Of a DNA stretch of 64,000 bases, positions 48,324-57,739 are shown piece after piece (the first letter of the stretch is position 1; every line of letters begins with the position of its first letter). The notes under the pieces were generated by a model. The model did not search any database and had not been told where the DNA came from. It saw nothing but the letters and a program-made list of their open reading frames with translations. The translations under genes were made by a program, and so were the position numbers. Source of the DNA: Mycolicibacter minnesotensis (GTDB taxonomy: Bacteria > Actinomycetota > Actinomycetes > Mycobacteriales > Mycobacteriaceae); assembly GCF_010731755.1 (NCBI RefSeq), contig NZ_AP022589.1, positions 1,612,001-1,676,000 of the forward strand. Reading direction: 5' to 3'.

Positions 48324-49883
48324 GTGCAGGTCACCAGCGTCGGGCACGCCGGCTTCCGGATCGAGACCGCCGCGGGCAGCATCCTGTGCGACCCGTGGGT
48401 GAATCCGGCTTATTTCGCCTCGTGGTTCCCGTTCCCGGACAACTCAACGCTGGATTGGGATGCCCTCGGCGACTGCGACTACCTCTACATCTCGCACCTG
48501 CACCACGATCACTACGACCCGCGTCACCTGGCGGCGCATGTCAACAAGGACGCGGTGGTTCTGTTGCCCGACTACCCGGTGCCGGATCTGCGCCGCGCCT
48601 TGGAAGACCTGGGCTTTCACCAGTTCTACGAGACCACCGACTCGGTGCGTCACACGGTGCACGGACCCAAGGGCGACCTGGACGTGATGATCATCGCCTT
48701 GCGGGCTCCGGCCGACGGCCCGATCGGCGACTCAGGCCTGGTGGTCTCCGACGGAGTGACCACCGTCTTCAACATGAACGACTCACGCCCGATCGACTTG
48801 GACGTGCTGGGCGCCTTCGGCGGTATTGACGTGCATCTGGTCCAGTACTCCGGAGCGATCTGGTACCCGATGGTCTACGACATGCCGGACCGCGCCAAAG
48901 AGGCGTTCGGCACGCAGAAGCGCCAGCGGCAGATGGACCGCGCCCGGCAATACATCGCCCACGTCGACGCGACCTGGGTGGTCCCCTCTGCGGGGCCGCC
49001 GTGTTTTCTAGACCCCGAGCTGCGCCACCTCAACGATGATCATGGCGATCCCGCCAACATCTTCCCCGACGAGGTGGTGTTCCTGGATCAGATGCGGCGC
49101 AACGGCCACGACGGCGGGCTGTTGATGATCCCCGGCAGCACAGCGCGTTTCACCGGCACGCAGCTGGATTCGCTGACGCACCCGCTGTCCGATGAGGATG
49201 TCGAAGCGATCTTCACCACCGGCAAGGCCGACTACATCGCCGCGTACGCCGAACGGATGGCGCCGGTCCTGGCTGCCGAGAAGGCCGCCTGGGCGCCGGC
49301 AGCGGGGCCGGCGATGCTCGAGCCGTTACGGGCGCTGTTCGAGCCGATCATGGCACGCAGCAACGAGATCTGCGACGGCATCGGCTATCCCGTCGAGCTC
49401 GTACTGGACGGTCCGGGCCACACCGAGACGGTGGTGCTGGACTTCCCCAAACGGATAGTGCGCGAGCCGATTGCGGGCGAGAAGTTCCGCTACGGCTTCG
49501 GCATTCCGCCCGAACTCGTGCGGACCGTGTTACGCGACGACGAGCCGGACTGGGTCAACACCATCTTCTTGTCCACCCGGTTTCGGGCGTGGCGAGTCGG
49601 TGGCTACAACGAATACCTCTACACGTTCTTCAAGTGCCTCACCGAGGACCGGATCGTCTACGCCGAAGGGTGGTTCGGCGAGAGCCACGACGATTCGGCG
49701 ACGATCACTGTGGGCGACTACCAGATTCAGCGCCGCTGCCCGCACATGAAGGCCGACCTGGCGAAGGTCGGGGTGGTCGAGGGCAAGATCCTGACCTGCA
49801 ATCAGCACGGCTGGGAGTGGGACCTGGACACTGGCCGCTGCCTGACCACCAAGGGCCACGAGCTGCGCTGCGAGAAGCTATGA
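48324..49883 (+). CDS. Metallo-beta-lactamase fold / Rieske [2Fe-2S] fusion protein (Rv3818-like)
   Basis: 519 residues from GTG 48324, with GGAGAAGG about 6 bases upstream. The N-terminal half is a metallo-beta-lactamase/UlaG-like hydrolase with SHLHHDHYD (about 55-63) and other Asp/His ligand segments (MNDSRP, QYSGAIW). The C-terminal ~100 residues are a Rieske domain with Cys-Pro-His (RRCPHMKADL) and CNQHGWEWD (CxxH). The same two folds occur in reversed order in CMP-N-acetylneuraminate hydroxylase, which suggests an oxygenase or hydroxylase role, but the substrate is unknown. The next gene overlaps its stop. Confidence 0.88.
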   Translation: MQVTSVGHAGFRIETAAGSILCDPWVNPAYFASWFPFPDNSTLDWDALGDCDYLYISHLHHDHYDPRHLAAHVNKDAVVLLPDYPVPDLRRALEDLGFHQFYETTDSVRHTVHGPKGDLDVMIIALRAPADGPIGDSGLVVSDGVTTVFNMNDSRPIDLDVLGAFGGIDVHLVQYSGAIWYPMVYDMPDRAKEAFGTQKRQRQMDRARQYIAHVDATWVVPSAGPPCFLDPELRHLNDDHGDPANIFPDEVVFLDQMRRNGHDGGLLMIPGSTARFTGTQLDSLTHPLSDEDVEAIFTTGKADYIAAYAERMAPVLAAEKAAWAPAAGPAMLEPLRALFEPIMARSNEICDGIGYPVELVLDGPGHTETVVLDFPKRIVREPIAGEKFRYGFGIPPELVRTVLRDDEPDWVNTIFLSTRFRAWRVGGYNEYLYTFFKCLTEDRIVYAEGWFGESHDDSATITVGDYQIQRRCPHMKADLAKVGVVEGKILTCNQHGWEWDLDTGRCLTTKGHELRCEKL

Positions 49884-50218
49884 CCGCCGACTCCTACGAT
49901 GACGGCTTGGTAGCCCTGGATCGCCGGGCGATCACGCTGCGTCGCTATCACTTCCCGTCCGGCACCTCGAAGGTGATCCCGCTGTCGGCGGTGCGCGACT
50001 ACCGCGCCGAACCCCTGGGCATGCTGACCCACCGATTCCGAATCTGGGGCAGCTCGGATCTACGGCGCTGGCTGCCGCTGGACATCCGGCGCCCGATGCG
50101 CTCCACCCTGATCACCCTGGACCTCGACGGTGACTCCTGGCCGCATCCGGCGTTCACCCCGGCAGATCCGGAGTCCTTCCAGGCGCTGCTCGACCACCTG
50201 CTGGCGAATCGGCGGTAG
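49880..50218 (+). CDS. Small conserved protein (Rv3819-like), PH-like beta fold possible
   Basis: 112 residues, beginning at the ATG that overlaps the upstream stop (ATGA). Predominantly beta-strand-like sequence with LRRYHFPSGTSKVIPLSAVRDYRAEP, DIRRPMRSTLITLDLDG and a helical end (PESFQALLDHLLANRR). There is no catalytic signature. Translational coupling implies a partner role for the MBL/Rieske protein. It is conserved in position with M. tuberculosis Rv3819. Confidence 0.82.
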   Translation: MTADSYDDGLVALDRRAITLRRYHFPSGTSKVIPLSAVRDYRAEPLGMLTHRFRIWGSSDLRRWLPLDIRRPMRSTLITLDLDGDSWPHPAFTPADPESFQALLDHLLANRR

Positions 50219-50238
50219 GCGCTCGCCCGCCGGCGCGG

Positions 50239-51795
50239 TCAGCGGTCGGCCAGCACCTGATGGGCGGCGTTGTAACCCGGGATGAAGGTGATCCCCGGGC
50301 CCCCATGACAACCCGCGCTGCCCAGATACAGCCCTTCCACCGGCAGCGGCTGGCCGAGAAAGCCCCGCGGCCCGGGCCGGTTCGGGCCGATCTGATCGGG
50401 GTTGAGCAGGCCATGGCAGTAGTCACCGCCGGGCGCACCGAACATGGTGCCCATATGGCGCGGGGTGAATGTGGTGTGCCGGGTAATGCTGCCTTCGAAG
50501 TTCGGCGCCAGCCTGGTGATCTTGTCGATCACCCGCTGACCCATCTCGACCTTCATCTCGCCGTAGTTGCCGTCGCCCTCGATGGGGAACCACAGCGCGA
50601 ACGCCGAAGCGGCATGTTTGCCGGGCGGGGCCAGATCCGGGTCATGTAGCGACGGAATCTGCAGGACCACAGTCGGATCGGCCGGGACGACACCGCGCCG
50701 CGCGTCCTCCCACTGCTGCTGCACCTCCTCGGGCGTGCAGAAGATCCCCAAGGACGCCTGCATAGCGGGGTCGTTGAGCGCTTCGTAGGGGGCGGCGAAT
50801 TCCGGTGCCTGCTCCAATGCGAAATGCATCTGCAGATAGCTGCCACGGTGATCGGTTCTGGCGTAGCGCGCACGGACGTCCTCGGGGACGGCGGCGGCAT
50901 CGAGCAGTCCGGTGACGGTGACGTCGGGAGCAACGGCCGACACCACCACCGGTGCGCTCACGATCTCCCCGGACTCGGTGCGTACTCCGGTGACCCGGCC
51001 CTCGCCGACCAGGATCTCCGAGACCGCGGCGCGCAGTCGCAGCTGACCGCCGAGGCAGGTGAAGGTGTCGTGCAGATGCCCGGTGAGCGCCCCGATTCCG
51101 CCGCGCAGCTTCTTCATCAGCACGGTGTTCTCATCGGGCACACCCAGGCCGAATGCCAGGGCCGCGGCGCTGCCCGGCGTGGCGGGGCCGCGGTAGAGGG
51201 TGTTGACGGCCAGCACGGTGAAGGATCCGCGCAGCGCGGCGTGCTTCTCCCGGTCGGGCAGATAGCGATTCAGTACGTCGGTGACCGAACCGAACAGCAT
51301 GTCGTCGATAGCCGATCGCTCGAATTCGCTTTCGGCGCAGGCATACATCTCGTCCAGTGTCTTCGGGGGCCGACCCGCCTCGAATCGGCCCAACGCGCGG
51401 GTGGGGGCCTGACTCCACGCCAACAGCCCGGCCATGCCGTTGACGGCTTCGGCGCCGTGCACCTCGGACAGGTGGGTGAACAGCTTCATCGGATCGGTGT
51501 ATTGGATGAGCGGGTCGTCACCCACACCACGCATCGCCACCGACATCACCTCAAGATCGAGGCTCTCCAATCCGTCAAGGCCCAGCTCCGCGCTGACCGC
51601 GGCCGATGTCGGAAACTGCACCGAGCCGGCGATCTCGAACCGGTAGCCGTCGAACAACTCCACCGTAGAGGCCATCCCCCCGGCATAGAGCCCGGCTTCC
51701 AGGCACAACGTGCGGAGCCCGGCCCGCTGCAAGATGAGCGCCGCGGCCAGGCCGTTGTGTCCGGCGCCTATGACGATCGCGTCGTAGTCCGTCAT
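50239..51795 (-). CDS. FAD-dependent oxidoreductase of the phytoene-desaturase (CrtI) type
   Basis: 518 residues from ATG 51795. N-terminal dinucleotide-binding motif AIVIGAGHNGLAAALIL with the acidic GLRTLCLEAG strand. The C-terminal FAD contact region is GLYLGSAGCHGGPGITFIPGYNAA, typical of CrtI-like amine-oxidase-fold enzymes. Relatives desaturate or isomerise isoprenoids, or oxidise other lipids; no carotenoid genes are near, so the substrate is unknown (Rv3829c-like). An exact copy of the TetR operator lies 52-63 bases before the start, and the TetR gene is its upstream neighbour. Confidence 0.88.
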   Translation of the reverse strand: MTDYDAIVIGAGHNGLAAALILQRAGLRTLCLEAGLYAGGMASTVELFDGYRFEIAGSVQFPTSAAVSAELGLDGLESLDLEVMSVAMRGVGDDPLIQYTDPMKLFTHLSEVHGAEAVNGMAGLLAWSQAPTRALGRFEAGRPPKTLDEMYACAESEFERSAIDDMLFGSVTDVLNRYLPDREKHAALRGSFTVLAVNTLYRGPATPGSAAALAFGLGVPDENTVLMKKLRGGIGALTGHLHDTFTCLGGQLRLRAAVSEILVGEGRVTGVRTESGEIVSAPVVVSAVAPDVTVTGLLDAAAVPEDVRARYARTDHRGSYLQMHFALEQAPEFAAPYEALNDPAMQASLGIFCTPEEVQQQWEDARRGVVPADPTVVLQIPSLHDPDLAPPGKHAASAFALWFPIEGDGNYGEMKVEMGQRVIDKITRLAPNFEGSITRHTTFTPRHMGTMFGAPGGDYCHGLLNPDQIGPNRPGPRGFLGQPLPVEGLYLGSAGCHGGPGITFIPGYNAAHQVLADR

Positions 51796-51846
51796 CCGTC
51801 CGCCCTTTCCCACTTTCCGGGAACGCTGGCACGCGTCGATAGTTTT

Positions 51847-51858
51847 GTCAATATTGAC
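51847..51858. promoter_or_regulatory. TetR operator copy 1 (upstream of CrtI-like gene)
   Basis: The perfect palindrome GTCAATATTGAC. On the minus strand it contains TTGACA, a consensus -35 hexamer. The extended 18-base sequence TTTTGTCAATATTGACGT is identical, in inverted orientation, to copy 2. Confidence 0.75.
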
Positions 51859-51862
51859 GTAA

Positions 51863-52447
51863 CTAAAGGTTCCCGAGCGAGTCGAGTCCGGCCCGGCACA
51901 TCTGAGCGAGGTCGGCCAGCGAGCGGTCCGCGCCCAGCATCCAGACCTCCATCGCGGCGAACACGGCGGCGGCGATACAGCGCGCCGTCACCGCAACCCG
52001 CAACGGGTCACCAGCAGACGAGGGCGTTGTGGTCCGCAGCCGCTCGGCCACCGCGTCGGCGAAGTCGGTCTCCACCTGCCGGATGTGGCGCACGATGCGC
52101 TCCGGGTCGAGTTCCTCGGCCCGCAGCGCGGCGATCCGCGTCACCGCCTCGACGTCGTAGGGGAAGGCAAAGATCGCTGCCTGCACGGACTCGATCACCG
52201 GCTCGGCGGATGGACGCGCGGACAGCGCACTGCGGAACCATTGCAGCCCGGCGTCGTAGTCGGCGAACAGCAGGTCGTGCTTAGAGGTGAAGTGCCGGTA
52301 GAAGGTCCGCAGCGACACCCCGGCATCCGCGGCGATCTGTTCGGCGGAGGTGTCCTCCACGCCTTGCGCCAGAAAGCGGACCACGGCGGCCCGGCGCAAC
52401 GCTTCGCGGGTGCGTTCACTGCGCGCGGTCTGCGGCGCTCGAGGCAT
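51863..52447 (-). CDS. TetR-family transcriptional regulator
   Basis: 194 residues from ATG 52447. The N-terminal helix-turn-helix (about residues 10-56) contains VEDTSAEQIAADAGVSLRTFYRHFTSKHDLL, a classical TetR_N domain. The ~140-residue helical ligand domain is unassigned. TATCTT lies six bases before the ATG, consistent with a leaderless start, and the operator at 52484-52495 covers the expected -35 position: autorepression. It lies between the CrtI-like gene (same strand) and a divergent membrane protein gene, both next to operator copies. The inducer is unknown. Confidence 0.92.
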   Translation of the reverse strand: MPRAPQTARSERTREALRRAAVVRFLAQGVEDTSAEQIAADAGVSLRTFYRHFTSKHDLLFADYDAGLQWFRSALSARPSAEPVIESVQAAIFAFPYDVEAVTRIAALRAEELDPERIVRHIRQVETDFADAVAERLRTTTPSSAGDPLRVAVTARCIAAAVFAAMEVWMLGADRSLADLAQMCRAGLDSLGNL

Positions 52448-52483
52448 GGGGTAAAGATACCTCTCCACCCCACCGCCACGAAC

Positions 52484-52495
52484 GTCAATATTGAC
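52484..52495. promoter_or_regulatory. TetR operator copy 2 (tetR / DUF2834 divergent promoter)
   Basis: The perfect palindrome GTCAATATTGAC, within AACGTCAATATTGACAAAAC. It covers the probable -35 region of the TetR gene and supplies TTGACA as -35 for the divergent gene at 52527. One bound repressor could silence both. Confidence 0.75.
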
Positions 52496-52526
52496 AAAAC
52501 TTCCGCCGCGTGGTGACACTGGCCAC

Positions 52527-53000
52527 ATGATCTCGCTCATCGTGCATGCGGTGCTTGGCCTGGCGACCATCTGGTGGATCGTGACCTCCAACCGCGCGGT
52601 CTTCGCGAAACCAGAAGGCGGCAAGGCGTTCTCGCCGCTGGAAGTGGCGTTCTACGTGATCGGCATCGCCTCGATCGCGTTAGGCTGGTATTTCAATATC
52701 CGGTTCGTCAACGAATACGCGCACGGGCCCAACCACAATCCGATCTGGGGACCGGGCAGCTGGACGCACTACATCCAGTTGATGTACACCAATCCGGCGG
52801 CCGGCTCGGCCAGCCAGGATTACACCATCATCAATGTCATCCTGCTGCCGCTGTTCACCATCGTCGACGGCTATCGGCGAGGCCTGCGACGCCCGTGGCT
52901 GTACTTCGTGTCGAGTCTGTTCACCAGCTGCGCGTTCGCCTACGCCTTCTACTTCGCGACCATCGAGCGCCAGCACCGGCACGCCAAGGCGGCGCCCTAG
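52527..53000 (+). CDS. DUF2834-like integral membrane protein
   Basis: 157 residues from ATG 52527. Four hydrophobic segments (VHAVLGLATIWWIV, EVAFYVIGIASIALGWYF, YTIINVILLPLFTIVDGYRRG, WLYFVSSLFTSCAFAYAFYFA) surround a loop with GPNHNPIWGPGSW. It matches the general look of DUF2834-type small membrane proteins; function unknown. Divergent from the TetR gene and sharing its operator, so likely derepressed together with the CrtI-like oxidoreductase. An upstream in-frame ATG at 52491 lies inside the operator and is not credible. Confidence 0.75.
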   Translation: MISLIVHAVLGLATIWWIVTSNRAVFAKPEGGKAFSPLEVAFYVIGIASIALGWYFNIRFVNEYAHGPNHNPIWGPGSWTHYIQLMYTNPAAGSASQDYTIINVILLPLFTIVDGYRRGLRRPWLYFVSSLFTSCAFAYAFYFATIERQHRHAKAAP

Positions 53001-53062
53001 CTCCGCCGTGTCGCGGGCGGCCGCGCGCCGCTAGGCTGACCGCGACGAGGAGGAGGAAGGTC

Positions 53063-53623
53063 GTGGCCAAGCCGGTGGCGCCTCGCGGATCCGCGCGCGA
53101 GCGCGTGCTGCAGGCTGCGCTGGACCTGTTCATCGAGCACAGCGTCGGCGGTACGTCCATGCAGATGATCGCCGACCGGCTGGGTGTGAGTAAACCGGCC
53201 GTCTACTACCAATTCCGTTCCCGAGACGACATCGTCATGGCCCTGGTGGAGCCGATGTTCGACGACATCGTCCGGGTCATGAAGATCGCTGCGGCCATGC
53301 CGACCCAACAGGGTCAACGCGACGTGACGGTCAGCGGCGTGGTCGAACTCTCCGTCCGATACCGCCGGCTGACGTTCCTGTTCTACGACCGCGCTGTGGA
53401 GCACGCCGTGCGGTCCCGCGAGGACTTCATGGCCGTCAGCGATGCCGTGGCGGCCATCCTGCACGGCCCTAATCCCGATGCGAGGGCTCGAGTGATCACC
53501 ACCACGCTGATGGCTGGAACCTTCACCGCGGCAGCCGATCCAGAACTCGCAGACATCGGCGACGAACAGCTGCACGAAATCCTGCTGGACACGGCACGGC
53601 GGGTATTGGAGTTGCTCGCCTAA
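53063..53623 (+). CDS. TetR-family regulator, paralog of the one at 58121
   Basis: 186 residues from GTG 53063, with GGAGGAAGG about 5 bases upstream. HTH region [23 protein letters not shown] (about 29-51). The first ~70 residues are strikingly similar to the regulator at 58121 ([29 protein letters not shown]). The two enclose the MmpS/MmpL operon, so both are candidate regulators of it. Convergent with the DUF5078-like gene, three bases between stops. Confidence 0.88.
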   Translation: MAKPVAPRGSARERVLQAALDLFIEHSVGGTSMQMIADRLGVSKPAVYYQFRSRDDIVMALVEPMFDDIVRVMKIAAAMPTQQGQRDVTVSGVVELSVRYRRLTFLFYDRAVEHAVRSREDFMAVSDAVAAILHGPNPDARARVITTTLMAGTFTAAADPELADIGDEQLHEILLDTARRVLELLA

Positions 53624-53626
53624 GAG

Positions 53627-54082
53627 TCAGGCCCAGGTCCACACGGCCATATCCTGCGCGGGGTACTGCTCGCAGACGTCGGTGGTCCGGGCAGCGACCC
53701 CGTGGTTATTGAAGAACAACTTGGCCCAATTCGGCCAGGCAAAGGCCAGCTTCTCGTAGTAGATATCGGTGGCCAGATTCTCCGAATAGGCACGCCGGCC
53801 GGCGTAATCCATCGCGTAGAACCAGTGGATCCGGTCCTGTACCGCCTGATGTAACTCGGGCGATTTGTTGTTGTAGTCGATCATGTAGCGCTCGTAATAC
53901 ACCGGCGCCACATCGCGGGCCGCCGCCATGATCTGCTCGGCGGTACAGCTGGTGTGCAGCATCCGGTTGGGAATCGGAAAGTTGTCGGTCGCATCTGCCG
54001 ATGCACTACCCAGTCCGGCGACACCAGCCAGCACAATGGCCGCGAAAGCCCGAGCCGCCTGGTGAAAAGTCTTGCGGATCAT
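53627..54082 (-). CDS. Small exported protein, DUF5078-like
   Basis: 151 residues from ATG 54082 (GGGAGGA upstream; a longer frame at 54127 lies inside the previous gene). A signal peptide (AARAFAAIVLAGVAGLGSASA, about 8-28) precedes a compact mature domain rich in Tyr/Trp/Asn, with two Cys (HTSCTAEQ, TDVCEQYP). It resembles exported mycobacterial proteins assigned to DUF5078; function unknown. Last gene of the MmpS/MmpL operon; the start overlaps the previous stop by four bases. Confidence 0.75.
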   Translation of the reverse strand: MIRKTFHQAARAFAAIVLAGVAGLGSASADATDNFPIPNRMLHTSCTAEQIMAAARDVAPVYYERYMIDYNNKSPELHQAVQDRIHWFYAMDYAGRRAYSENLATDIYYEKLAFAWPNWAKLFFNNHGVAARTTDVCEQYPAQDMAVWTWA

Positions 54083-54411
54083 TGCTGTCCTCCCGCTTGC
54101 TGCAGAACCACCAACTGTTCGGGGCAATAGGCGCTCAGCGCGGATCCGACGAACTGCCAGGCCTGCTCGGCGTCGCTGCCATCGAGGTTCTTACCCACGA
54201 ACGCCGCCGAGTCGACGGCGTTGTGGTCGATGCCATTGAGCAACCGCTTGCAGGTGAGCTTGCCGATCCAGGCGTTGTAGTCGCGCGCCCCGTAGATGCC
54301 ATAACCGTGCAACCTCTCGGCGAAATCGGTGTCGGCGTCGGCGTGGCTGGGAGCCGCGAACACCGTTGCCACCACGGCAGCTGCAAGTACGCAGCTTGCG
54401 GGCCTCATCAC
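54079..54411 (-). CDS. Small exported protein, DUF732-like
   Basis: 110 residues (109 if the ATG at 54408 is used instead of GTG 54411). A signal peptide ends AAPSHA (about 20-25). The mature part has the DUF732 pattern of a helical mini-domain with two Cys (KLTCKRL and SAYCPEQ) and [19 protein letters not shown]732 proteins are frequent small secreted mycobacterial proteins of unknown role. The GTG overlaps the mmpL stop by four bases. Confidence 0.78.
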   Translation of the reverse strand: MMRPASCVLAAAVVATVFAAPSHADADTDFAERLHGYGIYGARDYNAWIGKLTCKRLLNGIDHNAVDSAAFVGKNLDGSDAEQAWQFVGSALSAYCPEQLVVLQQAGGQQ

Positions 54412-57317
54412 CGGCCCGCCCGATGCACGCCACCGCCGGAATCGACCAGTTCTTCGCTCGGATGCCGCTGCAACGGGGCAGGCCAGGGCGAAGGCTTAGG
54501 CCGCTGGCGCGGCACCTGCGGCCACCAGAACCACTTGCCGAGCAGGGTCGCGATCGACGGGGTCATGAAGGATCGAATGATCAAGGTGTCCAACAGCAGC
54601 CCCAACCCGATGGTGGTTCCGACCTGGCCGATCACCCGCAGTTCACTGATCGCCATGGTCATCATCGTGAAGGCGAACACCAGCCCCGCCGCGGTGACCA
54701 CCGATCCACTGCCGCCCATCGCCCGGATCATGCCGGTATGGAGTCCGGCATGGATCTCCTCTCTGAGTCGCGAGACCAGCAACAGGTTGTAGTCGGCACC
54801 CACGGCCAACAGGATGATCACCGCCATGGCCAACACCATCCAGTGCACCTGCAGGCCGATGATGTTCTGCCACAACAACACCGACAACCCGAAAGCGCTG
54901 CCCAGTGATATGACCACGGTTCCTACGATCACCAGGGCGGCCACCACGGCACGAGTGATCACCAGCATGATGATGAAGATCAGGCACAGTGCCGCGACCC
55001 CGGCGATCATCAGGTCGTAGTTGGAGCCCTCCTGCATGTCCTTGAACATCGCGGCGGTACCACCGACGTAGATCTTCGAGCCCTCCCACGGCGTGGTCTT
55101 GATCGCCTCCTTGGCGGCGATCTTGATCGCGTCGATGTGCTTGATTCCTTCTGCGCTCAGTGGATCGCCCTCGTGATTGACGATGAACCGCACCGCATGC
55201 CCGTCCGGTGACACGAAGCTCTTCATGCCGCGCTGGAATTCGGCGTTGTCGAAGATCTCCGGGGGCAGATAGAAGGAATCGTCGTTGCGGGCCCTATCGA
55301 AAGCGTCCCCCATGGCAGCGGGATCTCCCTGAGCTTCCCGAGCCTGCTCGGCCAGTCCACTCTGGGTGGCGTAGGTGGCCTCCATCATCGACTTGGCGTT
55401 CTTCATCATCTGGATCATCGGCGGCATGAGCGTGAGCATCTGGGGCAGTTGGGCTGCCATTGCGTCCATGTCCGGAACGATCTGTTTGAAGTTGTCGGTC
55501 ATGGTGTCCACACCATCCATGGCATCGAAGACCGACCGCAGCGCGTGGCAGACCGGAATGTCGAAACAGTGTGGTTCCCAATAGAAGTAGCTGCGCATCG
55601 GCCGGAAGAAGTCGTCGAAGTTGGCGATCTTGTCGCGCAGTTCCTCGATGTCGTCGACCATCAGGTGCATCTTGCCCACCATGCGCCCCATGGTGGCGTT
55701 CATCTGCTCCATCAGCTCGATCATCTTGGTCATCGAGTCGATGTTGACCTGCATATCCTCGGCCTGGGCCAGCATGTCCGCCGTGCGATCCTCGTTGAAC
55801 TTGCGGGTCATGTCCTGACTGACAGCCTGCATTCCGAGCATGTAGCCGAAGGTGGAGTGCTCCATCGGAATGCCCTGCGGCCGGGTGATGGACATGACGC
55901 GCGAGACACCCTCTACTCCCGTGACCCGCTTGGCGATTCGCTCGATCACCAGGAAGTCCGCGGAGTTGCGTATGTCGTGATCGGTTTCGATCATCAGCAT
56001 CTCGGGATTCATCCGCGCCGACGGGAAGTGCCGGTCGGAGGCCAGGAAGCCCTGGTTGGCCGGTAGGTCCGCCGGCATATAGGCGCGGTCGTTGTAGCCG
56101 GGCTTGTAGCCGGGTAGGGCGAGAATGCCGACCATGGCGGCCGCCGTTGCGGCGATCAGGATCGGTCCCGGCCAACGGCTTACGGCCGCTCCGATCTTCC
56201 GCCAGCCGCGCCCCCGGTCAGCTCGCTTGGGTTCCAGCAGGTTGCCGAACCGACCGGCCACCGCGATGACGGCGGATCCCATCGTCAGCGAGGTGATGAC
56301 GACGACGGTCATGCCGATCCCCAGCGGAATACCCAGCGACTGAAAGTAGGGCAACCGGGTGAAGTGCAGGCACAGCGTGGCACCCGCGATGGTCATGCCC
56401 GAGCCCAACACCACATGGGCGGTGCTGGCAAACATGGTGTAGTACGCCTGTTCCCGGTCCTCGCCGGCGCTGCGTGCTTCCTGATATCGGCCGATCAGGA
56501 AGATCGCGTAGTCGGTGGCCGCCGCGATCGCGAGAGTGACCAGCAGGCTGGTGGCGAAGGGCGAGAGCCCGATCAGCCCGTGATAGCCCAGGAACGCCAC
56601 GATGCCCCGGGCCGATGCCAGCCCCGTCACCACCATCGCCAGCGCCAGCGCCACGGTAGTGATCGACCGGTAGACCGTCAGCATCATGGTGATGATGACC
56701 ACGAAGGTCAGCGACTCGATGACGTGCATACTGCGGGTGCCGGCCTTGTCCTGATCTGCCGCCAGCGCAGCCCCGCCGGTCACATACGCCTTCACCCCCG
56801 GCGGTGCGGTGACGCTGTCGACGGCCTGGTTGACCGCTTTGACCGATTCGTTGGCCAGCGCCTCACCCTGGTTGCCCGCGGTGTAGATCTGCACGTACGC
56901 GGCTTTGCCGTCGGGACTCTGGGCGCCGGCGGCAGTAAGGCGATCGCCCCAGAAGTCCTGGACGTGCTCGACGTGGGTGGTGTCGGCCTTGAGTTTGTCG
57001 ACGATCTGGTCGTAGTAGTGGTGGGCGTCGGCGCCCAACGGCTCCTCGCCCTCCAACACCAGCATGACCGAGCTGTTGGAGGTGAACTCCTTGAACACCT
57101 CGCCCTGACGTTTGACCGCGATCATCGACGGCGCCTCGTCGGGCGTCATCTGCACCGCCGCCATCTCGGCGACCTTCTCCAGCTGAGGGACGGTCACATT
57201 CGCCAGGACGATGATGCCTATCCAAGCCAGCATGATCGGAACGGCCAGGCGCCGAATCCACCTGGCGATCCAGCCGCGTTCGGCGCTGTGCGGGGAATTG
57301 TCGGTTCGGTTGCTCAT
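54408..57317 (-). CDS. mmpL: MmpL-family RND lipid/siderophore transporter
   Basis: 969 residues with two halves, each with one membrane helix, a large periplasmic domain and a bundle of five to six helices. The proton-relay segments are [16 protein letters not shown] in the first half and [15 protein letters not shown] in the second. Coiled-coil-like Met/Gln-rich sequence in the second periplasmic domain (about 530-700) is typical of the MmpL4/MmpL5 branch, which exports siderophores or related lipids with an MmpS partner. The substrate here is unknown. The start overlaps the mmpS stop and its end overlaps the DUF732-like gene. Confidence 0.93.
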   Translation of the reverse strand: MSNRTDNSPHSAERGWIARWIRRLAVPIMLAWIGIIVLANVTVPQLEKVAEMAAVQMTPDEAPSMIAVKRQGEVFKEFTSNSSVMLVLEGEEPLGADAHHYYDQIVDKLKADTTHVEHVQDFWGDRLTAAGAQSPDGKAAYVQIYTAGNQGEALANESVKAVNQAVDSVTAPPGVKAYVTGGAALAADQDKAGTRSMHVIESLTFVVIITMMLTVYRSITTVALALAMVVTGLASARGIVAFLGYHGLIGLSPFATSLLVTLAIAAATDYAIFLIGRYQEARSAGEDREQAYYTMFASTAHVVLGSGMTIAGATLCLHFTRLPYFQSLGIPLGIGMTVVVITSLTMGSAVIAVAGRFGNLLEPKRADRGRGWRKIGAAVSRWPGPILIAATAAAMVGILALPGYKPGYNDRAYMPADLPANQGFLASDRHFPSARMNPEMLMIETDHDIRNSADFLVIERIAKRVTGVEGVSRVMSITRPQGIPMEHSTFGYMLGMQAVSQDMTRKFNEDRTADMLAQAEDMQVNIDSMTKMIELMEQMNATMGRMVGKMHLMVDDIEELRDKIANFDDFFRPMRSYFYWEPHCFDIPVCHALRSVFDAMDGVDTMTDNFKQIVPDMDAMAAQLPQMLTLMPPMIQMMKNAKSMMEATYATQSGLAEQAREAQGDPAAMGDAFDRARNDDSFYLPPEIFDNAEFQRGMKSFVSPDGHAVRFIVNHEGDPLSAEGIKHIDAIKIAAKEAIKTTPWEGSKIYVGGTAAMFKDMQEGSNYDLMIAGVAALCLIFIIMLVITRAVVAALVIVGTVVISLGSAFGLSVLLWQNIIGLQVHWMVLAMAVIILLAVGADYNLLLVSRLREEIHAGLHTGMIRAMGGSGSVVTAAGLVFAFTMMTMAISELRVIGQVGTTIGLGLLLDTLIIRSFMTPSIATLLGKWFWWPQVPRQRPKPSPWPAPLQRHPSEELVDSGGGVHRAGR

Positions 57318-57739
57318 GCGGATTTCACCAAGCAGAAGGTCAGGGCACTGGCGCCGGTGGAGGTTCTCTCGTCTTTGAGCTCGTCGTCGATGCTGATGCG
57401 GCAGCCCAGCGTGGAGCCCTTGCCTTGCGCGTAGAGGTTGGGCGAGACCGCCGACAGCGTGGTGGTCAGGGTCACCGACCAGGGCAGCGTTGCGGCGTCG
57501 ACGCGCTGCGGTCTGCTGTCGAGGTCGAGGTAGCTGATGTCGGCAGTGGCGCCGGGTTCACCGAAGACCTCGTAGGTGACGACCTTGGGGTTGTACGGCT
57601 TGGTGTCGTCGACCTTGGTGCTGATGAGGTTGGAGTTCTCGCCGCCGAAGTAGGTGCGCACCCGAAGGACCGTCATCGTTCCGAGCGCCACCACGGCCAC
57701 GATGAGCAGCGGCATCCATGCGCGCTTCAACCCCTTCAC
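57314..57739 (-). CDS. mmpS: MmpS-family accessory membrane protein
   Basis: 141 residues from a GTG that overlaps the preceding stop. One N-terminal membrane helix ([18 protein letters not shown]) is followed by a periplasmic beta-sandwich with the family features [19 protein letters not shown] and [16 protein letters not shown]. It acts with the cognate MmpL. The four-base overlap with mmpL implies stoichiometric expression. Confidence 0.93.
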   Translation of the reverse strand: MKGLKRAWMPLLIVAVVALGTMTVLRVRTYFGGENSNLISTKVDDTKPYNPKVVTYEVFGEPGATADISYLDLDSRPQRVDAATLPWSVTLTTTLSAVSPNLYAQGKGSTLGCRISIDDELKDERTSTGASALTFCLVKSA

